This document shows, piece after piece, positions 43,598 to 53,696 of a DNA stretch of 64,000 nucleotides. A program made the position numbers and the translations under genes. The stretch spans positions 106,910 through 170,909 of the forward strand of contig CALUKU010000002.1 in assembly GCA_944321295.1 (NCBI GenBank), written 5' to 3'. Under the pieces are notes generated by a model that was given only the letters and a program-made list of their open reading frames with translations, did not search any database and was not told where the DNA came from. The first letter of the stretch is position 1; every line of letters starts with the position of its first letter. Source of the DNA: an uncultured Prevotella sp. Lineage in GTDB: Bacteria; Bacteroidota; Bacteroidia; Bacteroidales; Bacteroidaceae.

Positions 43598-43981
43598 ATG
43601 AATGGTAGTAACATCGTCAAAGACAAGGCCGAAAGGTTTGCCATACGTATTGTCAAGTGCAGCCGTTACATAAGGGACAAACAACGTGAATATTCACTTG
43701 CCGACCAACTGCTAAGGAGCGGGACGAGCATAGGTGCAAACCTGAGTGAAGCCGAGTTCGCCCAAAGCAAGGCGGACTTCATCGCCAAGTTAAGCATCTC
43801 ATTGAAAGAAGCCGCAGAAACGAAATTTTGGCTCAAGCTTCTACATGAAACCGATTTGCTTGAAGATAAGATGTTTTACTCCATGTACACGGATGTAAAA
43901 GACATCATAAGTCTTCTCGTCACGATATTGAGAAAGTTGAAAGGCATAAACGACAATGAAAACAGTGAACATCGACAATGA
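43598..43981 (+). CDS. Four-helix-bundle protein (23S rRNA intervening-sequence type)
   Basis: A 127-residue protein of the TIGR02436/IVS family: FAIRIVKCSRYIRDK, YSLADQLLRSGTSIGANLSEA, DFIAKLSISLKEAAETKFWLKLL. Relatives are encoded inside 23S rRNA intervening sequences or near repeats; their role is not known. I choose the ATG at 43598 (AGGGG is just upstream); a TTG at 43574 would add 8 residues. It sits between AATTAAAA words on both sides. Confidence 0.85.
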   Translation: MNGSNIVKDKAERFAIRIVKCSRYIRDKQREYSLADQLLRSGTSIGANLSEAEFAQSKADFIAKLSISLKEAAETKFWLKLLHETDLLEDKMFYSMYTDVKDIISLLVTILRKLKGINDNENSEHRQ

Positions 43982-44057
43982 ATATATTATGATGGAAGCA
44001 GCCTCATGTTGTCGCGATGTTTAATTTTTAATTGTTAATTTTTAATTTTGGATTTTT

Positions 44058-45986
44058 ATGAACGAAGAGAATAAAAATACAGTTTCTTACACTGATGATA
44101 ATATCCGCCATCTCTCTGACATGGAGCACGTGCGCACCCGACCCGGCATGTACATCGGCCGTCTGGGCGACGGCTCAATGCCCGAGGACGGAATATACGT
44201 GCTGCTGAAGGAGGTTATCGACAACTCGATAGACGAGTTTAAGATGGGCGCCGGCAAACGCATCGAGGTCGACATTGACGACGAGCTGCGCGTGACCGTC
44301 CGGGACTACGGACGAGGCATACCGCAGGGCAAGCTCGTCGAGGCCGTCAGCGTATTGAATACCGGCGGAAAGTATGACTCAAAGGCGTTCAAGAAGAGCG
44401 TCGGCCTCAACGGCGTCGGCATAAAGGCCGTCAACGCGCTGAGTTCGGCGTTCGAGGTGCGCTCCTACCGCGACGGCACGGTGCGCTCGGTGCAGTTTGA
44501 GAAGGGTGTTCAGAAAAGCGACACGACCGAGGATACGCAGGACGAGAACGGCACTTACGTCTTCTTTGAGCCTGACGCCACGCTGTTCAAGAACTACCGC
44601 TTCCACACGGACTTCGTCGAAACAATGCTCCGCAACTACACTTACCTCAACACGGGGCTAACCATCATGTTCAACGGCCGCCGCATCTTGAGTCGCAACG
44701 GACTTGAGGATCTGCTCAACGACACGATGACCACCGACGGCATCTATCCCATAATACACCTTAAGGGAGAGGACATCGAGATAGCGTTTACGCATACAAA
44801 CCAGTACGGAGAGGAATACCACTCGTTCGTCAACGGCCAGCACACCACCCAGGGCGGTACCCACCAGAGCGCCTTCAAGGAGCACATAGCCAAGACAATC
44901 AAAGAGTTCTTCAACAAGAACTTCGAATACACCGACATACGCAACGGCCTCGTGGCCGCCATCGCCGTGAACGTTGAGGAGCCGATGTTCGAGAGCCAGA
45001 CGAAAATCAAGCTCGGTTCGCTCACCATGTCGCCCGACGGCGTCAGCGTGAACAAGTACGTTGGCGACTTCATCAAGACCGAGGTGGACAACTACCTGCA
45101 CAAACACGCCGACGTGGCGGAGGTCATGCTACAGAAAATCCAGGCTTCCGAGAAGGAGCGCAAGGAGATGGCCGGAGTGACGAAGCTGGCCCGCGAGCGC
45201 GCCAAGAAGGCCAACCTGCACAACCGCAAGCTGCGCGACTGCCGCATACACTTCAGCGACGTCAAGAACGAGCGTAAGGAGGAAAGCTCCATCTTCATAA
45301 CCGAGGGCGACTCGGCCAGCGGCTCAATCACCAAGAGCCGCGACGTAAACACGCAAGCCGTGTTCTCGCTTCGTGGCAAGCCCTTGAACTCTTACGGCCT
45401 GACGAAGAAGGTGGTGTACGAGAACGAGGAGTTCAACCTGCTGCAGGCGGCACTCGACATCGAGGACGGACTCGACACCCTGCGTTATAACAAGGTGATT
45501 GTGGCGACCGATGCGGACGTCGACGGCATGCACATACGCCTGCTAATAATCACGTTCTTCCTGCAGTTCTTCCCCGACTTAATAAAGAAAGGCCACGTCT
45601 ACGTGCTGCAGACGCCGCTCTTCCGTGTGCGCAACCGCCGCTCTAAAATCAAGAACAAGGCCGTGCTCGAGGCCGCCAAGGGACAGAAGGGCGACTTCAT
45701 CACACGCTACTGTTACAGCGATGACGAGCGCATTAAGGCCATCGAGGAGCTTGGCCCGGAGCCGGAGATAACCCGCTTCAAGGGCCTCGGCGAGATAAGT
45801 CCTGACGAGTTCCGCGCCTTCATCGGCCCTGACATGCGCCTGGAGCAGGTCACCCTGCACAAGACCGACCAGGTGCAGAAGCTCCTTGAGTACTACATGG
45901 GCAAGAACACGCCCGAGCGCCAGAACTTCATCATCGACAATCTGGTGATTGAGGAAGACCGTCCCGAAGAGGAGGAAATCAGTTAA
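44058..45986 (+). CDS. parE: DNA topoisomerase IV subunit B
   Basis: A 642-residue GyrB/ParE-type subunit. The ATPase domain has [17 protein letters not shown] and [14 protein letters not shown]; the Toprim domain has [11 protein letters not shown] and [12 protein letters not shown]; and [12 protein letters not shown] near the end. The length and lack of a GyrB insertion fit topoisomerase IV. The A subunit (parC) is not next to it: the following gene is an AT-rich helicase. Confidence 0.93.
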   Translation: MNEENKNTVSYTDDNIRHLSDMEHVRTRPGMYIGRLGDGSMPEDGIYVLLKEVIDNSIDEFKMGAGKRIEVDIDDELRVTVRDYGRGIPQGKLVEAVSVLNTGGKYDSKAFKKSVGLNGVGIKAVNALSSAFEVRSYRDGTVRSVQFEKGVQKSDTTEDTQDENGTYVFFEPDATLFKNYRFHTDFVETMLRNYTYLNTGLTIMFNGRRILSRNGLEDLLNDTMTTDGIYPIIHLKGEDIEIAFTHTNQYGEEYHSFVNGQHTTQGGTHQSAFKEHIAKTIKEFFNKNFEYTDIRNGLVAAIAVNVEEPMFESQTKIKLGSLTMSPDGVSVNKYVGDFIKTEVDNYLHKHADVAEVMLQKIQASEKERKEMAGVTKLARERAKKANLHNRKLRDCRIHFSDVKNERKEESSIFITEGDSASGSITKSRDVNTQAVFSLRGKPLNSYGLTKKVVYENEEFNLLQAALDIEDGLDTLRYNKVIVATDADVDGMHIRLLIITFFLQFFPDLIKKGHVYVLQTPLFRVRNRRSKIKNKAVLEAAKGQKGDFITRYCYSDDERIKAIEELGPEPEITRFKGLGEISPDEFRAFIGPDMRLEQVTLHKTDQVQKLLEYYMGKNTPERQNFIIDNLVIEEDRPEEEEIS

Positions 45987-46023
45987 GAATAAAGAGTTAG
46001 TAATTAAGAAAGAAGCAATGTAG

Positions 46024-48846
46024 ATGGTTTCTATTTTCAACAGACTGTTTAGCAAGAAGAAGCAATGTAAGCAAAACGCCTTTTCAGACGTGTTGGAAGT
46101 AAATCGTCTGTCGGCGTTTGAGGAGCGTCTGCGTGTTTTGTTGAAGCAAGATAGATTTCTGGCAAGAAGCGATTACGAGCCGTTACTTGTGGAATTTGCA
46201 TCATTGAAAGAGACATTTACAGGTTTGCAAAAAACAAAAACTCTTGATTATTTCTGTAAATGCAATGGAATTGACGAAACAAGAATAACTGATTTTTTAT
46301 TTACGTATGCTGCTATGTCGGCATACAAGGGTAATTCGAAAATAGATGCGCATAATGATAGTTTCGTAAAACGCCATCTTGCATCGGACAAGGTGTATCT
46401 TGACGGGATATTAAAACGCGTAGACCCTAATATTAGTCTTGATGATGAGCAACGGCGTGTAGTATTGTCGGATGAGGATTACACCCTTGTCATTGCGGGT
46501 GCTGGTGCCGGGAAAACTACTACCGTGGCAGCGAAAGTCAAATATCTCATAGATAGAAAGGGCATAAAGCCGGATGAAATATTAGTTATTTCATTTACAA
46601 ACAAGGCTGTCGGGGAACTACGCGATAAGATAAATAAAAGCTTAGGCATCAAATGTCCTATCACAACGTTCCACAAGACAGGGTATGCTGTGTTGCGAAG
46701 GCAGGAAGCTAACCGTATCGGCATTGTTACAGAAGGTTTTATGTACAATGTAATCAACAATTACCTGAAAAAAAATATTCTTGAAAATCCGGAACTGGTA
46801 GACAAGCTTATTTTGTTTTTCGGTACTTATTTTGATGCACCTTACGAAGGGAACGACCTTAATGACTTTTTCAATTATATTGCTAAGGCTGATTTTTCAA
46901 CCATACGTGGCAATATTTCTGAATATGTGGATGATGTCATTGACAAGAGAACAGGGCGGCGCATAACTATTGCACATGAAATTCTGCGCTCTCAACAAGA
47001 AGTATTAATAGCTAATTTTTTATACCTTAACGGTATAGATTATTCATACGAAAAAATCTATCCTTACAATATTCTTCGTTCCCATAAGCCATATACTCCC
47101 GATTTTACAATCACGCAGGGGGATAAGGTTGCTTATATAGAGCATTTTGGCATCACTGAGGATGGGCGCAACAGCCGTTATAGCGATGAAGAAATAGAGC
47201 GATACAAGAGGGAAGTCAACGAGAAGATAATGCTTCATAGGAAGCATAAGACAGATTTGATATACACGTTCTCTCGATTTAAAGATGGGCGTACGTTATT
47301 GGAACATTTACGTGAGAAACTATTAAAGCATGGTTTTGAATTACGTCCGCGTTCCTCTAAGGATGTTTTTGAGAAGATTGTCTCCACCGAAGAAAATAAA
47401 TACATATCACGTTTGGTGAAATTGGTTTGCACGTTTATCAGTAATTTTAAGACAAACGGATATACACCAGATTATTTCAGTCGTTTTGCTTATAAATCGA
47501 AAAATGAGCGGACAAAGCTTTTTTTGACTATATGTGAGCAGTGTTATTATGAGTATTCAAAATGTCTGAAAGAGCGTAATGCCATAGATTTTGAGGACAT
47601 GATAAACGAGTCCGCGCGTATTATACGTGACGAACAGCTTAAAGGAGAAAAATTAAAGTTTAAATATATCATTGTCGACGAGTATCAGGATATATCACGG
47701 CAACGTTTTAATTTGACTAAGGAGCTAAGTAATCTTTGTGATGCGAAAGTTATTGCGGTTGGTGATGATTGGCAGTCGATATATGCTTATGCCGGTTCAG
47801 ACATAACTTTGTTTACGAAATTCAAGGAAAGTTTTGGGTACGGACAAGAGCTTAGCATAACAAGGACATACCGTAACGCACAGGAATTGATAGATATAGC
47901 GGGAGGTTTTATCCAAAAAAACTCTGCGCAAATAAAGAAAGCACTCGTTTCTCCGAAACATATATCCGACCCTGTCGTAGTTAGGACTTATACTGAAAAT
48001 GTCGACAGGAAGCAGTATGAGGGACGAGGCGGAAAGTTTTTCCTTATAGGCGAAACTGTGGAAAGTCTGATGGATGAGATACTTAAAGAAAAACCTGACT
48101 CGTCAATACTTCTCTTAGGGCGTTATGGTTTTGACGCATACAACCTCGGAAAGTCAGCAGACTTCAAGTATGATGAAAAGACCGGGAACGTATATTCGCA
48201 AAAGTATAATGCCGTATATCTTGACTTTATGACCGTGAACAGGGCCAAAGGTCTCGGTTATGACAATGTTATCATTGTGAATGGGCGTAACGATGTTTAT
48301 GGTTTTCCGTCAAAGATAGAAGACGACCCTGTGCTGAACTATGTCGTAAAGACAGACCATGCCATTGAATATGCAGAAGAACGCCGTTTGTTTTATGTCG
48401 CATTGACGCGGACAAAGAACCGTGTATATATCGTTGTTCCTGAAGAACATCCCTCAGAATTTGTATTGGAGCTTATACGTGATTATGATAATGTAAGACT
48501 GGAAGGGAACATCGTATTGAATCCAGACAGAAAAGTTGAGGCCAAGCGTTGTCCTGTTTGCGGTTATCCTATGCAGTTACGATATAAGAAAGATTATGGT
48601 TTAAGGCTTTATATATGTTCTAATGAACCTGAAATCTGCGATTTTATGACGAATAATCTAAGGGGTGGAGATTTGCCTATCCTTAAATGCGACCAATGCA
48701 AGGATGGTTATTTGATTGTAAAAGAAGGGAAAGACAACACCAAACCTTTTCTTGGTTGTACTAATTATAAACCTGACAAGTCGGGATGCAATAATGTTGT
48801 TACCCGTGATTATTATCTAAAATATTTGGCAGGAAACAAGGATTGA
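46024..48846 (+). CDS. SF1 helicase with nuclease-like insert and zinc ribbons
   Basis: A 940-residue UvrD/HelD-like helicase. Walker A is GAGAGKTTT at about residue 160; motif II is IIVDEYQDISRQRF at about 548; motif III GDDWQSIYAYAGSD; motif VI VALTRTKNRVYIV. Between the two helicase halves (about 320-430) an insert has PYTPDFTI and YIEHFG, matching a PD-(D/E)XK-like fold known in helicase IV relatives. The C-terminal 100 residues hold two zinc ribbons (CPVC...C; CDQC...C), as in topoisomerase I tails. The gene is far more AT-rich than its neighbours, suggesting transfer. A role in repair or phage defence is inferred. Confidence 0.82.
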   Translation: MVSIFNRLFSKKKQCKQNAFSDVLEVNRLSAFEERLRVLLKQDRFLARSDYEPLLVEFASLKETFTGLQKTKTLDYFCKCNGIDETRITDFLFTYAAMSAYKGNSKIDAHNDSFVKRHLASDKVYLDGILKRVDPNISLDDEQRRVVLSDEDYTLVIAGAGAGKTTTVAAKVKYLIDRKGIKPDEILVISFTNKAVGELRDKINKSLGIKCPITTFHKTGYAVLRRQEANRIGIVTEGFMYNVINNYLKKNILENPELVDKLILFFGTYFDAPYEGNDLNDFFNYIAKADFSTIRGNISEYVDDVIDKRTGRRITIAHEILRSQQEVLIANFLYLNGIDYSYEKIYPYNILRSHKPYTPDFTITQGDKVAYIEHFGITEDGRNSRYSDEEIERYKREVNEKIMLHRKHKTDLIYTFSRFKDGRTLLEHLREKLLKHGFELRPRSSKDVFEKIVSTEENKYISRLVKLVCTFISNFKTNGYTPDYFSRFAYKSKNERTKLFLTICEQCYYEYSKCLKERNAIDFEDMINESARIIRDEQLKGEKLKFKYIIVDEYQDISRQRFNLTKELSNLCDAKVIAVGDDWQSIYAYAGSDITLFTKFKESFGYGQELSITRTYRNAQELIDIAGGFIQKNSAQIKKALVSPKHISDPVVVRTYTENVDRKQYEGRGGKFFLIGETVESLMDEILKEKPDSSILLLGRYGFDAYNLGKSADFKYDEKTGNVYSQKYNAVYLDFMTVNRAKGLGYDNVIIVNGRNDVYGFPSKIEDDPVLNYVVKTDHAIEYAEERRLFYVALTRTKNRVYIVVPEEHPSEFVLELIRDYDNVRLEGNIVLNPDRKVEAKRCPVCGYPMQLRYKKDYGLRLYICSNEPEICDFMTNNLRGGDLPILKCDQCKDGYLIVKEGKDNTKPFLGCTNYKPDKSGCNNVVTRDYYLKYLAGNKD

Positions 48847-48908
48847 ACAAGATTGATTAAATGAAATTCTAAAAAAGTAGGACAAAAGTATTATTAAAAA
48901 CATTTGAT

Positions 48909-50507
48909 ATGAAGGTTCCAATAATGTTAAGATTTTTCTCTCTCTCTTTACTTTTTAGCCTTTTCTCCTTTTTACCTTTGCACTCCCAGATGCGCATCGA
49001 CTTCTCCAAGGACAGCCCGCTACGCAAGCTGCAGATAGCCGAGATGGCGATAAACAGCCTCTACGTCGACTCCGTTGACGAGCGCAAGCTCGTCGAGGAC
49101 GCCATACGTGGCATGCTGAAGGAGCTTGACCCGCACTCGTCTTACGCCGACCCGAAGGAGGTGAAGGCGCTCAACGAGCCGCTCGAGGGCGGCTTCGACG
49201 GCATAGGAGTGCAGTTTAACATGGTTGACGACACGCTGCTCGTAATCCAGCCCGTCAGCAAAGGCCCGTCGGAGAAGGTCGGCATAATGGCCGGCGACCG
49301 CATAGTGAGCGTCAACGACTCGGCCATAGCCGGCGTGAAGATGGCCCGCGAGGAGATCATGCGCCGCCTGCGCGGTCCGCGCGGCACCAAGGTCAACCTG
49401 GGCATTGTGCGCCGCGGCGTGGCCGAGGTGCTTAAGTTCACGGTCAAGAGGGACAAGATACCCGTGAAGAGCGTCGACGCCGCCTACATGATACGCCCCG
49501 GCGTGGGCTACATAAGGATAGCCAACTTCGGCGCCACCACCTACGGCGAGTTCATGCGCGGCATGGAGCAGCTCAGGGAGCAGGGTATGAAGGACCTCAT
49601 ACTCGACCTGCAGGACAACGGCGGAGGCTATCTGCAGGCCGCCGTCGAGGTGGCCGGCGAGCTGCTGTCAAACGGCGACCTCATCGTATATACCGAGGGG
49701 CGCCAGTTTCCCCGCACCGACTATAAGGCGCGCGGCACGGGCAAGTTCGCCGAGGGCCGCGTCGTCGTGCTCGTCAACGAGTTCACGGCGTCGGCCGCCG
49801 AGATTGTCTCGGGCGCCGTGCAGGACCATGACCGAGGCACCGTCATAGGCCGCCGCACCTTCGGCAAGGGCCTCGTGCAGCGCCCCATCGGCCTGCCCGA
49901 CGGCTCGATGATACGCCTCACCATAGCCCACTATTACACCCCCGCCGGCCGCTGCATACAGAAACCTTACACCAAGGGCGACATTGAGGACTATGCCATG
50001 GACTTCGAGAAGCGCCTCAAGCACGGCGAACTGACCAACCGCGACAGCATACACTTCGACGACTCGCTGAAGTGCTACACGCTCAAGAAGCACCGCCCCG
50101 TCTACGGCGGCGGAGGAATAATGCCCGACGTCTTCGTGCCCCTCGACACGCTGCAGTACACCAAGTTCCACCGCCAGCTCGTGCTCAAGGGCATAGTAAT
50201 CAACACCGACCTGCGCTACATCGACAACCACCGCGACGAGCTGAAGCGGCTCTATCCCACGTTCGACGTCTTCCGCCGCGACTTCAGCGTGCCCCGGCAG
50301 CTCATAGACGACGTGGTGAAGGAGGGCGCCAAGCAGAACGTAAAGCCCAAGGACGACGACGAGCTGCAGCAGACGCTGCCCCTGCTCACCACGCAGCTTA
50401 AGGCCCTCGTGGCGCGCGACCTCTTCGACATGAGCGAATACTTCCAGATAATGAACGAGAAGAGCGACATCGTAAGGAAGGCGGTGGAGGAGCTGGCGGA
50501 TAACTAA
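48909..50507 (+). CDS. S41 family C-terminal processing protease
   Basis: A 532-residue exported protease. Signal peptide in residues 1-26; PDZ domain about 80-165 (GGFDGIGVQFNM, KVGIMAGDRIVSVND); catalytic Ser in NEFTASAAEIVSG and Lys in RRTFGKGLVQ. It cleaves substrates at their C-terminus in the periplasm (Prc/CtpA type). Long C-terminal tail after about 400 is usual for Bacteroidota members. The signal peptide is coded by TTTTTACC-type low-complexity DNA, similar to the word repeat at 15.03 kb. Confidence 0.93.
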   Translation: MKVPIMLRFFSLSLLFSLFSFLPLHSQMRIDFSKDSPLRKLQIAEMAINSLYVDSVDERKLVEDAIRGMLKELDPHSSYADPKEVKALNEPLEGGFDGIGVQFNMVDDTLLVIQPVSKGPSEKVGIMAGDRIVSVNDSAIAGVKMAREEIMRRLRGPRGTKVNLGIVRRGVAEVLKFTVKRDKIPVKSVDAAYMIRPGVGYIRIANFGATTYGEFMRGMEQLREQGMKDLILDLQDNGGGYLQAAVEVAGELLSNGDLIVYTEGRQFPRTDYKARGTGKFAEGRVVVLVNEFTASAAEIVSGAVQDHDRGTVIGRRTFGKGLVQRPIGLPDGSMIRLTIAHYYTPAGRCIQKPYTKGDIEDYAMDFEKRLKHGELTNRDSIHFDDSLKCYTLKKHRPVYGGGGIMPDVFVPLDTLQYTKFHRQLVLKGIVINTDLRYIDNHRDELKRLYPTFDVFRRDFSVPRQLIDDVVKEGAKQNVKPKDDDELQQTLPLLTTQLKALVARDLFDMSEYFQIMNEKSDIVRKAVEELADN

Positions 50508-50558
50508 GCCTTATGCGCCGCCCGCCGCCCGGTAAAGCGCAGGCAAGCCTTTGGTAAC

Positions 50559-50745
50559 GTGAATTCGGTATAAACTTTTATGCCTAAAATACAAGCGGGC
50601 ACCCTCGCGTAGGGACATAATTTATTATGTCCGCACGCTCTGAAAGAGCGTATGAGTTGTCAATGTCAATAAAATACGTTTCTGCGAAACGTGCGGACAT
50701 AATGAATTATGTCCCTACCGTGGGTGTATTCTTATACCGAACTCG
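50559..50745. repeat. Nested inverted-repeat element, copy 6
   Basis: Core at 50609-50718 with the standard ends and two internal hairpins (CGCTCTGAAAGAGCG and ACGTTTCTGCGAAACGT). Outer flanks GTGAATTCGGTATAA and CTTATACCGAACTCG are intact. Confidence 0.85.
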
Positions 50746-50751
50746 CCTTTG

Positions 50752-50831
50752 GTAAGATAAGCCGTACTCGGTAAACTGGAAGCAAGCTTTCTTTCCGCTC
50801 ATTTGCGTTATCGTTTGCCGCAATGATAGCA
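50752..50831 (+). repeat. Promoter cassette, solitary copy
   Basis: AAGATAAGCCGTACTCGGTAA, the palindrome GGAAGC/GCTTTC (one G-U pair), then TTTCCGCTCATTTGCGTTATC. The -7 position reads TATCGTTTG, one extra base, so this copy may be inactive. Confidence 0.7.
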
Positions 50832-50871
50832 AGGTTGCGGCGCAGCCGTAACCCGTTGATAATCAGCAATA

Positions 50872-50962
50872 AAATAAAAGGCCGTCTTTTGACTTCCAAA
50901 AGACGGCCTTTTATCGTACCGTTTGCGGCCTTTCGCAGGATGAAAGGCCGCCTCTTGGGTTC
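50872..50962. repeat. AAAGGC-type palindromic repeat, copy 9
   Basis: AAAGGCCGTCTTTTGACTTCC paired with AAAAGACGGCCTTTT, then GGCCTTTCGCAGGATGAAAGGCC; preceded by CGTTGATAATCAGC. Confidence 0.75.
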
Positions 50963-50964
50963 AT

Positions 50965-51549
50965 CCGCAAATCCGTTGGATGATGTAGTCATGCAGTGTG
51001 AACAGACTAAGCTTGAAATATTTGTGCTCATCAGCAGTTCGGTTGGATGAGCTTACTAACACCTATGCGGACATCCTCTTCCAATTCAAGCGCTCGGAAG
51101 AGGATGTGGACGGATAAAGGGAACGTTTGAAAAGCCGCAAAATTCTTATGGATGAAGAAAATAATCATCTACTCATGGGGCAACTTCACAAAAAATCGCT
51201 ATATTTGCCAACGGCTTCGGGGAGAAATCCGGGGCTTGCAGAAAGGCATTTGAGCTGAGTTCTTTATTCTAAAATCGCCAAATTTAAGAATACACCAAGG
51301 AACACGAGTGAAGGATGCCCCTTTTGCTGTATCGTATATGCTGATGGACGGAAGAAGCGTATTCCGCCCTGTCGCCATATATCGGTTCGGCGTGGGTGGT
51401 TATTTTCTTCCGTTCTTTTGGTGACAGTGTTTGGCGATACTGAGAATAAGAGGGCGTAGGCGATAATCAAGTCCGCGCCTTTTCTGTATCCCAACCTTAA
51501 TACTAACGGCTGAATTCTGCGGATTTATAGGTGGAAAAACGTATTTATC
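50965..51549. other. About 580 bp without a recognisable gene
   Basis: Contains a possible plus-strand promoter at 51200-51207 (TATATTTG), 350 bp before the MORN gene. A 76-codon minus-strand frame (51264-51494) shows no family and no start signal; I do not call it. The base composition shifts to AT-rich towards 51.5 kb. Confidence 0.4.
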
Positions 51550-53253
51550 ATGAGCAAGCTTTCGTATGTATTATTGATTATTGTTGCCTTATTCGTCGTC
51601 AATTCTACTGAGGCAAAGAAAAAGAAGTATCCCAATGGGGATTATTATGAAGGCAAATGGAAGAAGAAATCTCCACATGGTTTCGGCACTATGACTTATG
51701 CCAACGGCGATGTTTATTCCGGCAACTGGGTCTATGGCTCAAGGGAAGGCCAAGGTACTATGACGTATAAGGTAAGTCAGTATGAGGAATATTCAGGCGA
51801 ATGGAAAGCTGACAAACCTGAAGGTTTAGGAAAGCTTACTTTCTTAGACGGGTCTGTGTATGAAGGTTGTTTTGTTGCCGGATTATATCAAGGCCACGGT
51901 AAAATGACGTATAAGAACGGCGATGTGTATGAAGGGAATTGGGAAAATGGTAAAATAAGTGGAACAGGAACGCTTACATATTCAACGGGAGATAAATTCG
52001 TAGGTGTATTTACTGAATATGGACGGAAAGGAAAGCTGAGCAAAAATAGCGGTGAGTGGTATGACGGAGAGTGGAAAAGCGGAAAGTTCATAAATGGCAG
52101 ATGTTCAATAAACAATGGTGACGTAAAGTATGAAGGTGAAATAAATAACGGAAAATACTATAATGGCAAAGGAAACTTGGATATAGACGGTGAACGCTTT
52201 GATGGAAAATGGACAAACGGGAACTTCAAAGGGACGGCCGTCTTGAACGGGATAAAATTTGTAGGGGATGTCACATCCGGTGGCATTATGTCGGGTAAGG
52301 TGTACTATAGTAATCAGGATTTAACTAACCCTGCAAGCCTTAATCCAATTATTGTACAGTCGTATACAGAAATGTTACGACATACCAAACGAACAAAAGG
52401 TATAGAACCCAAGATTGGTGTCAACCTGATTTTTGAGGGAAACAACCTGATTTTTGAGGGTAATGTTGTCAAGTGTTTATGGCCTCTCAATAAAACGAAA
52501 GAAGCGGAAATATATGTACCGTCAGGAAAAGGTGTTTTGTCTTTTGTAGGAAATGATGACAGTGTAAACACAATTTCCGGCTATTGGCAGAAAGGAGTGT
52601 TGTCAGCTTTGGATTCCGGTACGGTCTACGTCGATAAAACGCCATATTCCCTTTTTATCTATGAAGGTAAAAAGTTGAAAGTAGTTGACGAGTATATAGA
52701 TTTTTCTATATCCATGAAGTTTGATGAAATGCCATCGTCTGTTTTAGATTTGGCAGACAAGATAGCAGCAAATGCTGATATGATAGAAGAGAAAAATAAT
52801 CTAACGGCAAATGCGGATAAGATTGAAAAGAAAAATAGTCTATATGAAACAAAGTTCAAGGACAAGGCGTTCATATTTGTCGGTACATACGATCAAGTAG
52901 AGCCTGAAGCTTCTATGTTTTTTAACGTTAGAGCCATAGATGTAATGTTTGCCATAGTGCCGGATAATGGAGAAAGATTGCTGAATGTCCAGATGGCGCT
53001 GGTAAATCCTAAAAGGCTTGGACGGAATGAAGATAGGCCGACAATGTTGGCGTTATTTACTATGGCAAAGAATTTGATAAAGAAAGATTTTTATACGTAT
53101 GTTGTAAAAGATGGTTATTTGAGCTTTAACGGTAAGAAATATAAATTATTAAACAATTACACCGCGCTTTATGATGAAGATAAAGGATTGACTTACAAGC
53201 TGATGACCTTGCCGCAATTAAAGAAGTTGTTTGCTCGTTTTACACAGCAGTAG
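51550..53253 (+). CDS. MORN-repeat protein, exported
   Basis: A 567-residue protein with an N-terminal signal peptide (residues 5-22). About nine MORN repeats (YxGxWxxGxxxGxGxxxxxxG) fill residues 28-250, e.g. GDYYEGKWKKKSPHGFGTMT and GDVYEGNWENGKISGTGTLT. The second half is not recognised. It contains two short duplications: NLIFEGN twice in a row near 298-311 and a DKIEKKN/DMIEEKN pair near 415-435. The gene is AT-rich, unlike the backbone. MORN proteins often bind membranes or scaffolds; the role here is unknown. Confidence 0.8.
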   Translation: MSKLSYVLLIIVALFVVNSTEAKKKKYPNGDYYEGKWKKKSPHGFGTMTYANGDVYSGNWVYGSREGQGTMTYKVSQYEEYSGEWKADKPEGLGKLTFLDGSVYEGCFVAGLYQGHGKMTYKNGDVYEGNWENGKISGTGTLTYSTGDKFVGVFTEYGRKGKLSKNSGEWYDGEWKSGKFINGRCSINNGDVKYEGEINNGKYYNGKGNLDIDGERFDGKWTNGNFKGTAVLNGIKFVGDVTSGGIMSGKVYYSNQDLTNPASLNPIIVQSYTEMLRHTKRTKGIEPKIGVNLIFEGNNLIFEGNVVKCLWPLNKTKEAEIYVPSGKGVLSFVGNDDSVNTISGYWQKGVLSALDSGTVYVDKTPYSLFIYEGKKLKVVDEYIDFSISMKFDEMPSSVLDLADKIAANADMIEEKNNLTANADKIEKKNSLYETKFKDKAFIFVGTYDQVEPEASMFFNVRAIDVMFAIVPDNGERLLNVQMALVNPKRLGRNEDRPTMLALFTMAKNLIKKDFYTYVVKDGYLSFNGKKYKLLNNYTALYDEDKGLTYKLMTLPQLKKLFARFTQQ

Positions 53254-53332
53254 TTGTCGGTCTTGCCCGAACGGTCATTAGGCTTTTAGCGTATTGCCCT
53301 TTATGTTAAAAGTCTAACGACCTTTAAGGAAT

Positions 53333-53545
53333 GTGAGTTCGGTATAAGGAAACATCTACGGTAGGGACATGATTTATTATGTCCGCACTTTCAGTAAAGA
53401 ACGTTTTTATGTGTAAAAACCGATTGAATACGCCTCTTCGCGGCTAAGGACACGATTGCGTCTTAATGGAGCAATCTTCAGAACCGAAGGTCAGCGTTAA
53501 GCTAATTATGTCCCTACCGTAGTTGTTTCCTTATACCGAATTCAC
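53333..53545. repeat. Nested inverted-repeat element, copy 7 (longest)
   Basis: The outer inverted repeat is nearly perfect over about 45 bp on each side: GTGAGTTCGGTATAAGGAAAC and its complement, up to the GTAGGGACAT ends. The core at 53361-53518 carries the alternate arm (GCGGCTAAGGACACGATTGCG...), shared with copy 2. Confidence 0.9.
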
Positions 53546-53655
53546 GGCGTTAATCAATATTGTGGTTATTGTCCGATACGGCCAATTTGAACAGGCGTTT
53601 GAGCGCATCCAAAGTTTGGTGTTCTTGTTTTTCGCACGGTTTATCTGTAAAAACA

Positions 53656-53690
53656 AAAAAGGCAGTTACGAACTTCGTAACTGCCTTTTT
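53656..53690 (-). terminator. Terminator downstream of the tRNA-Met 3' fragment
   Basis: Perfect 17-bp arms (AAAAAGGCAGTTACGAA) around a single C, immediately 3' of the tRNA fragment on the minus strand: the original tRNA terminator. Confidence 0.8.
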
Positions 53691-53696
53691 GTAACG

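Noticed and set aside
51264-51494. Minus-strand 76-codon frame upstream of the MORN gene
   Set aside because: No family, no ribosome site, no promoter.
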